A stretch of 9,317 bases of DNA from Actinomycetes bacterium (GTDB taxonomy: Bacteria; Actinomycetota; Acidimicrobiia; Acidimicrobiales; Bog-793). The DNA is taken from contig JAKAOD010000090.1 in the NCBI GenBank assembly GCA_021823365.1, positions 1 through 9,317 of the forward strand, written 5' to 3'. Below, piece by piece: positions 1 through 6,513 of the stretch (position 1 is its first letter; every line of letters starts with the position of its first letter). The notes beneath the pieces are model-generated. The model made no database searches, was not told the origin of the DNA, and worked only from the letters and a program-made list of their open reading frames with translations. A program made the position numbers and the translations under genes.

Positions 1-1
1 G

Positions 2-676
2 CCGGGTGCGGAGGGCGACCGGGACGTCGTGGGCGCGCCCGGAAAGACGGCCCCGGCGGAGAATGCAGCCCGACAGCCGAAGTCCGGCCATCTCGACGCC
101 CTGCGCGACATCCTCCGGAGCCGGGAGGCCTTCGGAGCGATGATCGCCGGGACGATCGCAGCCGGCGGGCGCGGCCTGGGCACCTTGGCGGTCTTCGTCC
201 CCGCGTACCTGAAGAGCGGACTCCACCTCCACGCGCTCACCGTCGGGGCGCTGTTCACCGCGCTGCTGGTCGGCAGCATCCTGGGGCCGGTCATGGCCGG
301 GTACGTGGCTGACCGCGTCGGGCGGCGGCGCGTGCTCCTGGTCGTCTACGTCGTGGGCGCAGCCACCATCGCTGCGTTCGTGATGGTCGGCAACGACCTC
401 TTGGCGCTCGTGGGCGTCGGCGTGATCATGGGGATCTTCGCCTACTCGGAGTCGCCGCTGCTCCAGGCGGTGTTCGCCGACGGCCTGACCGGCACGAGCC
501 ACCAGGGGGCGTTCGGCTTCTACTTCGCCGTCTCCTACGGCGTCGGCTCGCTCTGGACGATCGCGTTGGGCGAGGTCATCGCCACCGTCGGGTTCCATTG
601 GGCCTTCTACGTCATGGCTGCGTCCTTCGTAGCCGCCGCGGCCGTCATCGTGTGGGCGCGCCCACGTACGACCTGA
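2..676 (+). CDS. MFS transporter, C-terminal half (5'-truncated by window edge)
   Basis: The frame is open from base 2, so the N-terminal half lies outside the window; the GTG at 29 is probably not the true start. About 35 polar residues (the usual central cytoplasmic loop of the family) precede six hydrophobic segments. Counting from the codon at 29, these lie at about 36-60, 70-94, 101-119, 123-147, 160-183 and 189-209, matching TM7-TM12 of a 12-TM major facilitator. GYVADRVGRR (91-100), between the second and third segments, is the repeated loop motif of MFS proteins (G-x-x-x-D-R-x-G-R-R), here in its second-half copy (TM8-TM9). The protein ends VWARPRTT with TGA at 674-676. It is an inner-membrane secondary transporter; the substrate cannot be told from this half. 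It converges on recG. Family call is firm, subfamily is not. Confidence 0.9.
   Translation, partial: PGAEGDRDVVGAPGKTAPAENAARQPKSGHLDALRDILRSREAFGAMIAGTIAAGGRGLGTLAVFVPAYLKSGLHLHALTVGALFTALLVGSILGPVMAGYVADRVGRRRVLLVVYVVGAATIAAFVMVGNDLLALVGVGVIMGIFAYSESPLLQAVFADGLTGTSHQGAFGFYFAVSYGVGSLWTIALGEVIATVGFHWAFYVMAASFVAAAAVIVWARPRTT
652..665. other. 14-bp perfect palindrome at the 3' end of the MFS gene
   Basis: GTGGGCGCGCCCAC is a perfect palindrome lying over the codons for VWARP near the end of the MFS gene. As RNA it could fold only as a short stem of about 5 bp with a CGCG loop and no U-run. It may contribute to transcript ending in the convergent region or be a by-product of GC-rich codons. Confidence 0.35.
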
Positions 677-685
677 CGCTCGGGC

Positions 686-736
686 ACGGCGCCCAGCCGA
701 CGGCGCCCAGTCGACGGCGCCCAGTCGACGGCGCCC
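686..736. repeat. 14-bp tandem repeat, about 3.6 copies, between MFS and recG
   Basis: Copies start at 686, 700, 714 and 728 (the last partial). The unit is ACGGCGCCCAGTCG; the first copy has CC in place of the TC at positions 12-13. Each unit contributes a GGCGCC palindrome (688, 702, 716, 730), and the junctions of the later copies make GTCGAC (710, 724). The array fills most of the 72 bp between the converging stop codons of the MFS gene (674-676) and recG (749-751). No poly-T tract or clean long hairpin is visible, so a terminator role is only possible. Confidence 0.85.
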
Positions 737-748
737 GGGCCAGTGCGC

Positions 749-2986
749 TCAGGACTTGAAGAGGAACGCCTCCTCTTCGGGGTCGAGGAAGAGGCGGATC
801 TCGTCGGCGAGAGCGGGGTGGGCGGCGAGCCCCGGGTCCTGCCCGGCCACCGACTCCGCGACGCGGCGCGCCGCTTCGAGGAGGTCGGCGTCCCTCCGCA
901 GCGACGCGAGCCTGAGGTCGCTCCTGCCCTTCTGGCGCGCGCCCAGGATCGTGCCCTCGCCACGCAGCTCGAGGTCGACCTCGGCGAGCTCGAAGCCGTC
1001 GGTCGTCTGCACCATCGCGGCGAGGCGGCTCGACGCCTCGGGCGTCTCCGCAGGCCCGAGGAGGTAGCACCAGCTCGCTCGGTCGCTCCGACCGACGCGG
1101 CCGCGGAGCTGGTGGAGCTGGGCGATGCCGAACCGGCCCGCGTCCTCCACCACCATGACGGTCGCCTCCGGAACGTCCACGCCCACTTCGACGACGGTCG
1201 TGGCCACCAGCACCCCGGTCGTCCCGTCACGAAAGCGCGCCATGGCCCGCTCCTTGTCGGCTGCGGGCATCTGACCGTGGAGGAGGCCGAGCGCGAGACC
1301 TTCGAGCGGCCCTTCGGCGAGACGTTCGAGCTCTTCGGTGGCCGAGCGCGCCTGGACGCGTTCGGAGCCCTCGACGAGGGGGCAGACGACGAAGGCGCGG
1401 CGGCCCTCGGCGACCTCGGTCCGCACTCGCCACCACGCTTCCTCTTCGGCGTCGGGGGTCGGAGCCCAGACCGTCTCGACCGCGCGTCGCCCGGGCGGCA
1501 GCTCGTCGAGCACGACCATGTCCAGGTCGCCGAAGAGCACCATCGCCGCCGTCCGAGGGATCGGGGTCGCGGTCATGACGAGGAGGTCGGGATCCGCGCC
1601 GGCCCCGGGCCCCTCGGCGCGTGCGACAACGGACTCGCGTCCTTTGTCGCGAAGCTGCGCGCGCTGCTCGACCCCGAAACGGTGCTGCTCGTCGATCACC
1701 ACGATCCCGAGCGAGTGGAAGCGCACGTCGTCGGTCAGCAGCGCGTGCGTCCCGACCACCACGTCGATGTCGCCCGATTCGAGGTCCGTGCGCAGGCGGG
1801 CCCGCTCGGCGGCGCCGGTGCGGTTCGTGAGGAGCGCCACCGAGAGCGGGCGCCTCCCGCCGAGCCGCGCAGGGTCCGGCACCGACAGGCCGCCGACGAG
1901 GGCGGCGACCGCGAAAAAGTGCTGCTCTGCGAGCACCTCGGTCGGCACCATCAGCGCTCCCTGGTGACCGCCTTGCACCGCGGCGAGCAGCGCCGCCAGC
2001 GCGACCACCGTCTTTCCGGACCCGACGTCGCCCTGGAGCAGCCGGTGCATGGGCAGCGGTCCGGCCATCTCCGCCAAGATCGCGGCCATCGCCTTGCGCT
2101 GCGCCTCGGTGAGGCGGTACGGCAATCCCGCGAGGAAGCGCTGGACCAGCGTCCCGCCGCCGGCGGCGGGCTCCACCACCTCGCGCGGCGATACCTGGTG
2201 GCGGATCGCCCGGGCGTCTCTCTCGAGCGCGTGCCGGCGTAGGACCAGCGCGAGCTGGAGCCGGAACAGCTCGTCGAACGCCAGCCGGCGCCGGGCGGGG
2301 ACGGTCTCGCGGATCGAGCCGGGCACGTGGATGTCGCGCATCGCCTTCGTCCTGGCGATCAGGCCGAGCTCGCGTCGCCACGCGTCGGGCAGCGGGTCCT
2401 CGAGCACCCCCGCGCGCCGGATCGCCTCCTCGAGGAAGCCGCCGATCTCCCAGCTCGACAACCCGACCTTCCCCGACGCCCGGTACACCGGGACGATCCT
2501 GAGCGTGCGGCGCCTGCGGACCTCCTCGTCGTCGACGTCGTCTGCCCCGACCACCACGTCGACCAGCGGATTCGTCATCTGCCGGCGACCGCGGAAGGTG
2601 TCGAGCCTCCCGAAGAAGAGCGCCTCGGTCCCCGACGGGAGCTGGCGGGCGCGCCACGGCTGGTTGAAGAAGACCACCTTCACCCCCGCGGTCCCGTCGT
2701 GCACCGCGAGCTCCACGAGGGTGCGGCCGCTGCGAGCTCTCCTGGCCCGCGTCTCCCTCACGGTCGCGAGGACGACGGCCTCGTCCCCGACGGCGAGATC
2801 GGCGAGATCCGCCCGCCGGCTCCGGTCGATGTAGCGAAACGGGAACGTCGTGAGCAGGTCGAAGATCGATTCGATCCCCAGCTCACCGAGCGCCTTCGCC
2901 TTGCGCTCGCCGAGCCCGCGGAGCCGCGTGACCGGGATCTCGACCAGCTGCCGAAGCGAGCGCGCCGGTGCACTCGCGCCGGTCAC
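749..2986 (-). CDS. recG: ATP-dependent DNA helicase RecG
   Basis: RecG is the superfamily 2 helicase that regresses stalled replication forks and remodels branched recombination intermediates. From the GTG at 2986-2984 the protein has 745 residues, close to the usual length. The N-terminal wedge/OB region (about 50-200) binds the junction. Motor motifs are GDVGSGKT (Walker A, 319-326), VIDEQHRFG (Walker B, DEQH 432-435), MTATPIPRT (471-479), and QLRGRVGRS (motif VI, 626-634) following the family's EVGVDVPEA segment. The frame stays open to 3229, but that extension overlaps the upstream gene and reads as Arg/Gly/Pro-rich nonsense. The chosen GTG shares GTGA with the TGA of the FakA-like gene, so the pair is probably one transcript with coupled translation; no good Shine-Dalgarno sequence is seen. 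The C-terminus is EEEAFLFKS. Confidence 0.96.
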   Translation of the reverse strand: MTGASAPARSLRQLVEIPVTRLRGLGERKAKALGELGIESIFDLLTTFPFRYIDRSRRADLADLAVGDEAVVLATVRETRARRARSGRTLVELAVHDGTAGVKVVFFNQPWRARQLPSGTEALFFGRLDTFRGRRQMTNPLVDVVVGADDVDDEEVRRRRTLRIVPVYRASGKVGLSSWEIGGFLEEAIRRAGVLEDPLPDAWRRELGLIARTKAMRDIHVPGSIRETVPARRRLAFDELFRLQLALVLRRHALERDARAIRHQVSPREVVEPAAGGGTLVQRFLAGLPYRLTEAQRKAMAAILAEMAGPLPMHRLLQGDVGSGKTVVALAALLAAVQGGHQGALMVPTEVLAEQHFFAVAALVGGLSVPDPARLGGRRPLSVALLTNRTGAAERARLRTDLESGDIDVVVGTHALLTDDVRFHSLGIVVIDEQHRFGVEQRAQLRDKGRESVVARAEGPGAGADPDLLVMTATPIPRTAAMVLFGDLDMVVLDELPPGRRAVETVWAPTPDAEEEAWWRVRTEVAEGRRAFVVCPLVEGSERVQARSATEELERLAEGPLEGLALGLLHGQMPAADKERAMARFRDGTTGVLVATTVVEVGVDVPEATVMVVEDAGRFGIAQLHQLRGRVGRSDRASWCYLLGPAETPEASSRLAAMVQTTDGFELAEVDLELRGEGTILGARQKGRSDLRLASLRRDADLLEAARRVAESVAGQDPGLAAHPALADEIRLFLDPEEEAFLFKS

Positions 2987-4674
2987 TCGATGCCGAAGAG
3001 GTAGGGGTACAGGGGCTGGCCGCCGTGGTGGACCTCGGCAGCCAGGCCGGGGTGGTCCTCGTGCAGCCATTCGGTGATGCGCCGCGTCGCCGCCGCCGTC
3101 GAGCCCTCTCCCTCGATGACCGTGACGAGCTCGTGGCCCTCCCCGAGGAGGGCGTCGAGCAGCCTCAGGGCGGCGCCTTCGGGCGAGTCGGCGACGGCCA
3201 CGACCCCCCCGCGAGACATCCCGATCCACTCGCCCTCGCGCACCGGGCCCGCCTCCGTCTCGGCGTCGCGCACTGCTTTCGTCACGGCCCCCGGCAGCAC
3301 CCTCGTCGCCGACGCGCGCATCGCCTGCGCGTTCTCGTCCGCGTCGGCCGCGGGGTCGTAGGCGAGCAGCGCCGCGAACCCCTCGACGATGCTGCCGGTG
3401 GGCACCACGCGCACCGTCTTTCGGGTCAGCCCGTCCACCTGGCCGGCCACGGCCTCGATGTTCTCGTTGTTCGGGAGCAGGATGACGCCGTCCGAGCGCA
3501 GCGACTCGACGGCCTCCACCAGCTGCGCGGTGGAGGGGTTCATCGTCTGACCTCCACGCACGAGCCGCTGCACGCCGAGGGAGCGGAAGATGCGGCCGAC
3601 GCCGTCACCGGCGACGACCGCCACGACCGCGGTCCGAGGCACCGGGACCTCGTGCGCGCCGGGGTCCCGGTCAGCGTCACGGACCCAGCGCTCCTCCTGG
3701 ACCTGCTCTTCGAGGTCCGTGACGCGGATCTGGTGCGGCCGCCCGATGTCGATCGCCGCCTCGATGGCCGCGCCGACGTCGTTCGTGTGGATGTGGCAGT
3801 TCCACTCACCGCCCCCGCCCACCACGACGATCGAGTCCCCGATGTCGGACCAGACGTCCCTGAACGCGTCGATCGAGTCGTCGGGCGCGTCGAGGAGGTA
3901 CATGACCTCGTAGCGAAGGTCGCCCGCCTCGCCGGCACCACCTCCCACGGCGGCGGGCGCCACGGCGCGTCCCGCTGCGACCCCTGCTCCGCCCGGTGCC
4001 CCCCGCACGGCATCCCAGGCGAGCTCCTCGTCACGCGCCTCAGGAGGGGGGCGCCCGTCGACGGCCGAGAGGAGCGAGTCGAACAGGAGCAGGTAGCCGG
4101 CACCCCCGGCGTCGACGACCCCGGCGCGCGCGAGCGGCTCGAGCATGGTCGGGGTCATCGCGAGCGCCTCGCCCGCAGCCTCACGGGCATGCTCGACCAC
4201 CCCCAGGAGCGTCTGGTCTGCCTTCAGCCCGGCGACCGCACCTTCGCCGGCAGCCCGCGCCACCGTGAGGATCGTGCCCTCGACGGGCCGCACCACCGCC
4301 TTGCGTGCGAGGTCGCTCGCCACCACGAGGGCGTCGGCGATCGCGTCGGGACCCGCCTGGTCTCCAGCCCCGAGCCGCTCGGCGATCCCGCGGAGCAGCT
4401 GCGACAGGATCACCCCCGAGTTGCCTCGAGCCCCCATGAGCGAGCCGTGCGCCATCGCCCGGCACACGTCCGCCATGGACGCCGAGCCGTCGACCCCGTC
4501 GAGCTCCTTCACGACCGAGTCCAGGGTGAGGGCCATGTTGGTCCCGGTGTCGCCGTCGGGCACCGGATAGACGTTCAGCTGGTTGAGCCGCTGGCGGTGC
4601 GTCCAGAGCGCGTCCCGAAAGGCGACCATGGCCGCTCGCAGCTCTCGTGGCCCCAACGCGACGGCCGGCCTCAT
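2983..4674 (-). CDS. DAK2-domain protein, FakA/YloV-like (probable fatty acid kinase catalytic subunit)
   Basis: The 563-residue length fits the FakA/YloV family, whose characterised members phosphorylate fatty acids held by a DegV-type FakB partner. The N-terminal DAK2 nucleotide domain (about 10-205) holds NVYPVPDGDTGTNM (34-47), whose aspartates bind Mg-ATP in the family, then GSLMGARGNSGVILSQLLRG (77-96) and VDAGGAGYLL (187-196). An Ala/Gly-rich linker (about 226-250) leads to a middle domain with WNCHIHTND (291-299) and a C-terminal domain ending PLYPYLFGIE, a typical family ending. The ATG at 4674 puts 33 residues before NVYPVPDGD, as in homologues. No clear ribosome binding site is present, but a TAGCAT box lies 9 nt upstream, so a leaderless transcript is possible. 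It precedes and overlaps recG. No fakB is in the window, so substrate is inferred; many databases would say only 'DAK2 domain-containing protein'. Confidence 0.92.
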   Translation of the reverse strand: MRPAVALGPRELRAAMVAFRDALWTHRQRLNQLNVYPVPDGDTGTNMALTLDSVVKELDGVDGSASMADVCRAMAHGSLMGARGNSGVILSQLLRGIAERLGAGDQAGPDAIADALVVASDLARKAVVRPVEGTILTVARAAGEGAVAGLKADQTLLGVVEHAREAAGEALAMTPTMLEPLARAGVVDAGGAGYLLLFDSLLSAVDGRPPPEARDEELAWDAVRGAPGGAGVAAGRAVAPAAVGGGAGEAGDLRYEVMYLLDAPDDSIDAFRDVWSDIGDSIVVVGGGGEWNCHIHTNDVGAAIEAAIDIGRPHQIRVTDLEEQVQEERWVRDADRDPGAHEVPVPRTAVVAVVAGDGVGRIFRSLGVQRLVRGGQTMNPSTAQLVEAVESLRSDGVILLPNNENIEAVAGQVDGLTRKTVRVVPTGSIVEGFAALLAYDPAADADENAQAMRASATRVLPGAVTKAVRDAETEAGPVREGEWIGMSRGGVVAVADSPEGAALRLLDALLGEGHELVTVIEGEGSTAAATRRITEWLHEDHPGLAAEVHHGGQPLYPYLFGIE

Positions 4675-4683
4675 CGCCCGGTG

Positions 4684-4693
4684 ATGCTAACGT
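4684..4693. promoter_or_regulatory. Overlapping divergent -10-like elements (rpmB / FakA-like gene)
   Basis: On the + strand TGCTAACGT (4685-4693) resembles an extended -10 (TGnTAnnnT) and would give rpmB a leader of about 110 nt. On the - strand the overlapping TAGCAT (4689-4684) fits TAnnnT and ends 9 nt before the ATG of the FakA-like gene, consistent with a leaderless message. No convincing -35 (TTGACA-like) box is seen on either side. The call rests on position and short consensus only. Confidence 0.35.
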
Positions 4694-4741
4694 TGCCGCC
4701 GTTCGTGACCTGAAGGTGCCTGCCGCGCCGCTGGCGCCGGG

Positions 4742-4761
4742 GGCCTGCGGAGGCCTGCGCT
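4742..4761. repeat. 10-bp tandem duplication in the rpmB leader
   Basis: GGCCTGCGGA is followed directly by GGCCTGCGCT (8 of 10 identical). It lies in the 134-bp gap between the divergent FakA-like gene and rpmB. The core GGCCTGCG also occurs in the 41-bp repeats at 6338-6513. It is short enough to be chance. Confidence 0.5.
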
Positions 4762-4808
4762 GGTCTTCGACGAGGTAGCGGGGCGACAACGGCCAGGAGG
4801 CGAAGGCG

Positions 4809-5018
4809 ATGGCATCGGTATGCGAGCTCTGCGGCAAGAAGCCGTCGTTCGGGATGAGCCTGAGCCACTCCCACCGGCGCACGAAGCGCCGCTGGAACCC
4901 GAACATCCAGCGGGTCCGCGCGCTCGTCGACGGCGCGCCCCGTCGTCTGCACGTGTGCACCTCGTGCCTGCGCGCGGGGCGGGTCGTGAAGCCGCCGCGC
5001 CGCCGCATCCCCGTTTGA
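4809..5018 (+). CDS. rpmB: Large ribosomal subunit protein bL28 (zinc-ribbon, C+ type)
   Basis: This 69-residue basic protein matches bL28 of the 50S subunit. The start MASVCELCGKKPSFG, the SHSHRRTKRRWNPNIQ block (19-34) and VCTSCLRAGRV (49-59) are typical. Two CxxC pairs (C5/C8 and C50/C53) form the zinc site, so this is the zinc-binding C+ form and not the zinc-independent paralogue made in zinc starvation by some actinobacteria. AGGAGG at 4795-4800, 8 nt before the ATG, is the strongest ribosome binding site in the window, as expected for a ribosomal protein. The carboxypeptidase gene follows after 25 nt on the same strand and may be co-transcribed. No Zur-type operator was recognised upstream. 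Confidence 0.97.
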   Translation: MASVCELCGKKPSFGMSLSHSHRRTKRRWNPNIQRVRALVDGAPRRLHVCTSCLRAGRVVKPPRRRIPV

Positions 5019-5045
5019 TCGCGGCATCCCCGGATCCTCCGCGAT
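5018..5045 (+). promoter_or_regulatory. Hairpin linking the rpmB stop and carboxypeptidase start
   Basis: ATCGCGG (5018-5024) and CCGCGAT (5039-5045) form a perfect 7-bp stem. The 14-nt loop holds a nested 3-bp ATC/GAT stem (5026-5028 with 5033-5035) and a GGATCC palindrome (5032-5037). The stem takes in the last base of the rpmB stop codon and the first two bases of the ATG at 5044. It could end part of the rpmB transcript, although no U-run follows, or mask the downstream start. If the true start is the ATG at 5101, the hairpin would sit in the leader. Confidence 0.5.
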
Positions 5046-6330
5046 GAGCCCGCCGCGCCATGCGCGGCAGCAGCACCCGCGCTCGCACCGATCGTTCTCC
5101 ATGGCAACATCGCTGCCCGTGGGCCGACTCGCCGCAGCCGTCTTGATCATCGTGCTCGCCGTCGCGTACGTGGTCGTGCAATTCGTGAGACCGGTGCCTT
5201 CGGTCACTGCGTCGGCTTCGACGGCAGCGGCGAAGACGTCGTTGCCCGGAGCTCCCGTCTCGCTCGCGTGGCCCTCCCAGGGTGAGGCGGCGATCGGCAT
5301 CGAGGGGGGCGGCGTCCTCGGTTCGTCCGGCGCGCAGACCCCGACGCCGCTTGCGAGCGTCGCCAAGCTGATGACGGCCTACCTCGTGCTGCGCGCCCAC
5401 CCGCTGCAGGCCACAGCCTCGGGCCCGACGATCACGATCACCCCGGCGGACGTCGCGACGTACCAGCAGGACAAGCTGGCCGGGGACTCCGTGGTCGCCG
5501 TCAGGACCGGTGAGAAGCTCTCGGAGCTCCAGGCGCTCCAAGCGCTCCTCATCCCCTCCGGCGACAACATCGCGGCGCTTCTCGCGGACTGGGTCGCCGG
5601 AAGCCAGCCCGCGTTCGTCGCCGAGATGAACGCGACCGCCGGCCGGCTGGGCCTGACCGAGACCCACTACACCGATGCGAGCGGCGTCACCCCCGGGACG
5701 TACAGCACCGCGACCTCGCAGGTGAAGCTCGCAATGATCGACATGACGATGCCGGCGTTCCGCGCGATCGTGGACATGGCCCAGGTGACACTGCCGGTCG
5801 CCGGGCTCCAGTACAACGTGAACGCGCTCGTGGGCAAGCACCAGATCATCGGCGTGAAGACCGGCTTCACGACATCGGCGGGCGGCTGCTTCGTCTTCGC
5901 CGCGAAGACGAAGCTCGACGGGAAGCCGGTCACGCTGGTCGGCGCGGTCCTCCACCAGTACGGCACCACTGCCCAGCCGAGCGCGCTCACAGAGACCTTC
6001 GATGTGACGCTCGCGCTCTTGGCAAGCGCCGACCACGCACTCGTGCGCTCCACCGTCGTCCGCCGCGGGGAGGTCCTGGGCACGATCCAGGCGCCGTGGA
6101 CCGGATCCGTCGCGCTCGAGTCGACGCGCGACGTCGCGTTCACCGGCCTCCCCGGCCAGCACGTCTCGACCACGGTCGTCCTGCCGAACAAGGTGGGCGC
6201 ACCGCTCCCTGCCGGGCACCCCCTCGGAAAGGTGGTCGTCACGCTGGGTGACGAGCAGGTCACAGTGCCGCTCGTCACCGCCCGCGCCCTGCCGGCGGTC
6301 TCCCTGGGCTGGCGCCTGACCGACGTCTGA
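5044..6330 (+). CDS. D-alanyl-D-alanine carboxypeptidase, peptidase S11 family (membrane-anchored)
   Basis: A penicillin-binding protein of the S11 family, which removes the terminal D-Ala from peptidoglycan stem peptides outside the membrane. Numbering from 5044 (428 residues): a basic N-terminus, a hydrophobic segment at about 28-47 (signal peptide or uncleaved anchor), and a Ser/Ala/Pro-rich linker. Then comes the penicilloyl-serine domain with PLASVAKLMTA (SxxK: S105, K108), IPSGDNIAALL (SxN position: S172-G173-D174, then N175) and VKTGFTTSAGG (KTG 272-274). Residues from about 330 on form a beta-rich C-terminal domain as in PBP5-like enzymes. The third residue of SxN is Asp, not the usual Asn. 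The start is uncertain: neither ATG 5044 nor ATG 5101 (residue 20) has a ribosome binding site, and both keep the hydrophobic segment. The stop lies inside the repeat array shared with thiL. Confidence 0.93.
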   Translation: MSPPRHARQQHPRSHRSFSMATSLPVGRLAAAVLIIVLAVAYVVVQFVRPVPSVTASASTAAAKTSLPGAPVSLAWPSQGEAAIGIEGGGVLGSSGAQTPTPLASVAKLMTAYLVLRAHPLQATASGPTITITPADVATYQQDKLAGDSVVAVRTGEKLSELQALQALLIPSGDNIAALLADWVAGSQPAFVAEMNATAGRLGLTETHYTDASGVTPGTYSTATSQVKLAMIDMTMPAFRAIVDMAQVTLPVAGLQYNVNALVGKHQIIGVKTGFTTSAGGCFVFAAKTKLDGKPVTLVGAVLHQYGTTAQPSALTETFDVTLALLASADHALVRSTVVRRGEVLGTIQAPWTGSVALESTRDVAFTGLPGQHVSTTVVLPNKVGAPLPAGHPLGKVVVTLGDEQVTVPLVTARALPAVSLGWRLTDV

Positions 6331-6513
6331 CCGACGCCTGACCGGCAGGCCTGCGACCTGACCCGGGCGGAGGTCAGCCTGACCGGCAGGCCTGCGACCT
6401 GACCCGGGCGGAGGTCAGCCTGACCGGCAGGCCTGCGACCTGACCCGACTCTGACCGGCGTCTGACCGGCGTCTGACCGCTGGGCCTGCGACCTGACCCG
6501 GGCGGAGGTCAGC
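6316..6513. repeat. Phased CTGACC array: 41-bp and 11-bp tandem repeats between convergent genes
   Basis: Two 11-bp units (CTGACCGACGT/C at 6316 and 6327) are followed by two identical 41-bp units (6338-6378, 6379-6419). Next is a 28-bp truncated third unit (6420-6447), two 11-bp units (CTGACCGGCGT at 6451 and 6462), and a fourth 41-bp unit with three substitutions (6473-6513). Each full unit contains CTGACC with an inverted GGTCAG 8 bp further on (for example 6358-6363 and 6372-6377), a potential hairpin. The first three carry the 10-bp palindrome GCAGGCCTGC (6345, 6386, 6427). The array includes the TGA of the carboxypeptidase (6328-6330) and of thiL (6511-6509). It may end transcription in both directions or bind a protein. 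Confidence 0.95.

Noticed and set aside
743..2242. Long open frame on the + strand opposite recG (499 codons)
   Set aside because: It reads as Arg/His/Glu/Gly-rich low-complexity sequence with no motif, opposite a gene with every RecG motif; a typical shadow frame in very GC-rich DNA.
2987..3229. N-terminal extension of RecG by 81 codons
   Set aside because: It overlaps the 3' end of the FakA-like gene, is Arg/Gly/Pro-rich and unlike RecG; the GTG at 2986 gives the normal length and a 4-nt overlap.
2968..4713. Long + strand frame opposite the FakA-like gene (581 codons)
   Set aside because: Composition is Arg/His/Asp/Val-rich without domains, and the opposite strand carries the full FakA-like protein with correct start and end motifs.
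4181..5110. Minus-strand frame of 309 codons across the rpmB promoter and rpmB
   Set aside because: Arg/Gly/Ala-rich and without motifs; it covers rpmB, which is certain, and the FakA-like start in another frame.
6316..6513. CRISPR array
   Set aside because: The repeats are directly adjacent with no unique spacers, units differ in size, and no cas genes are nearby.
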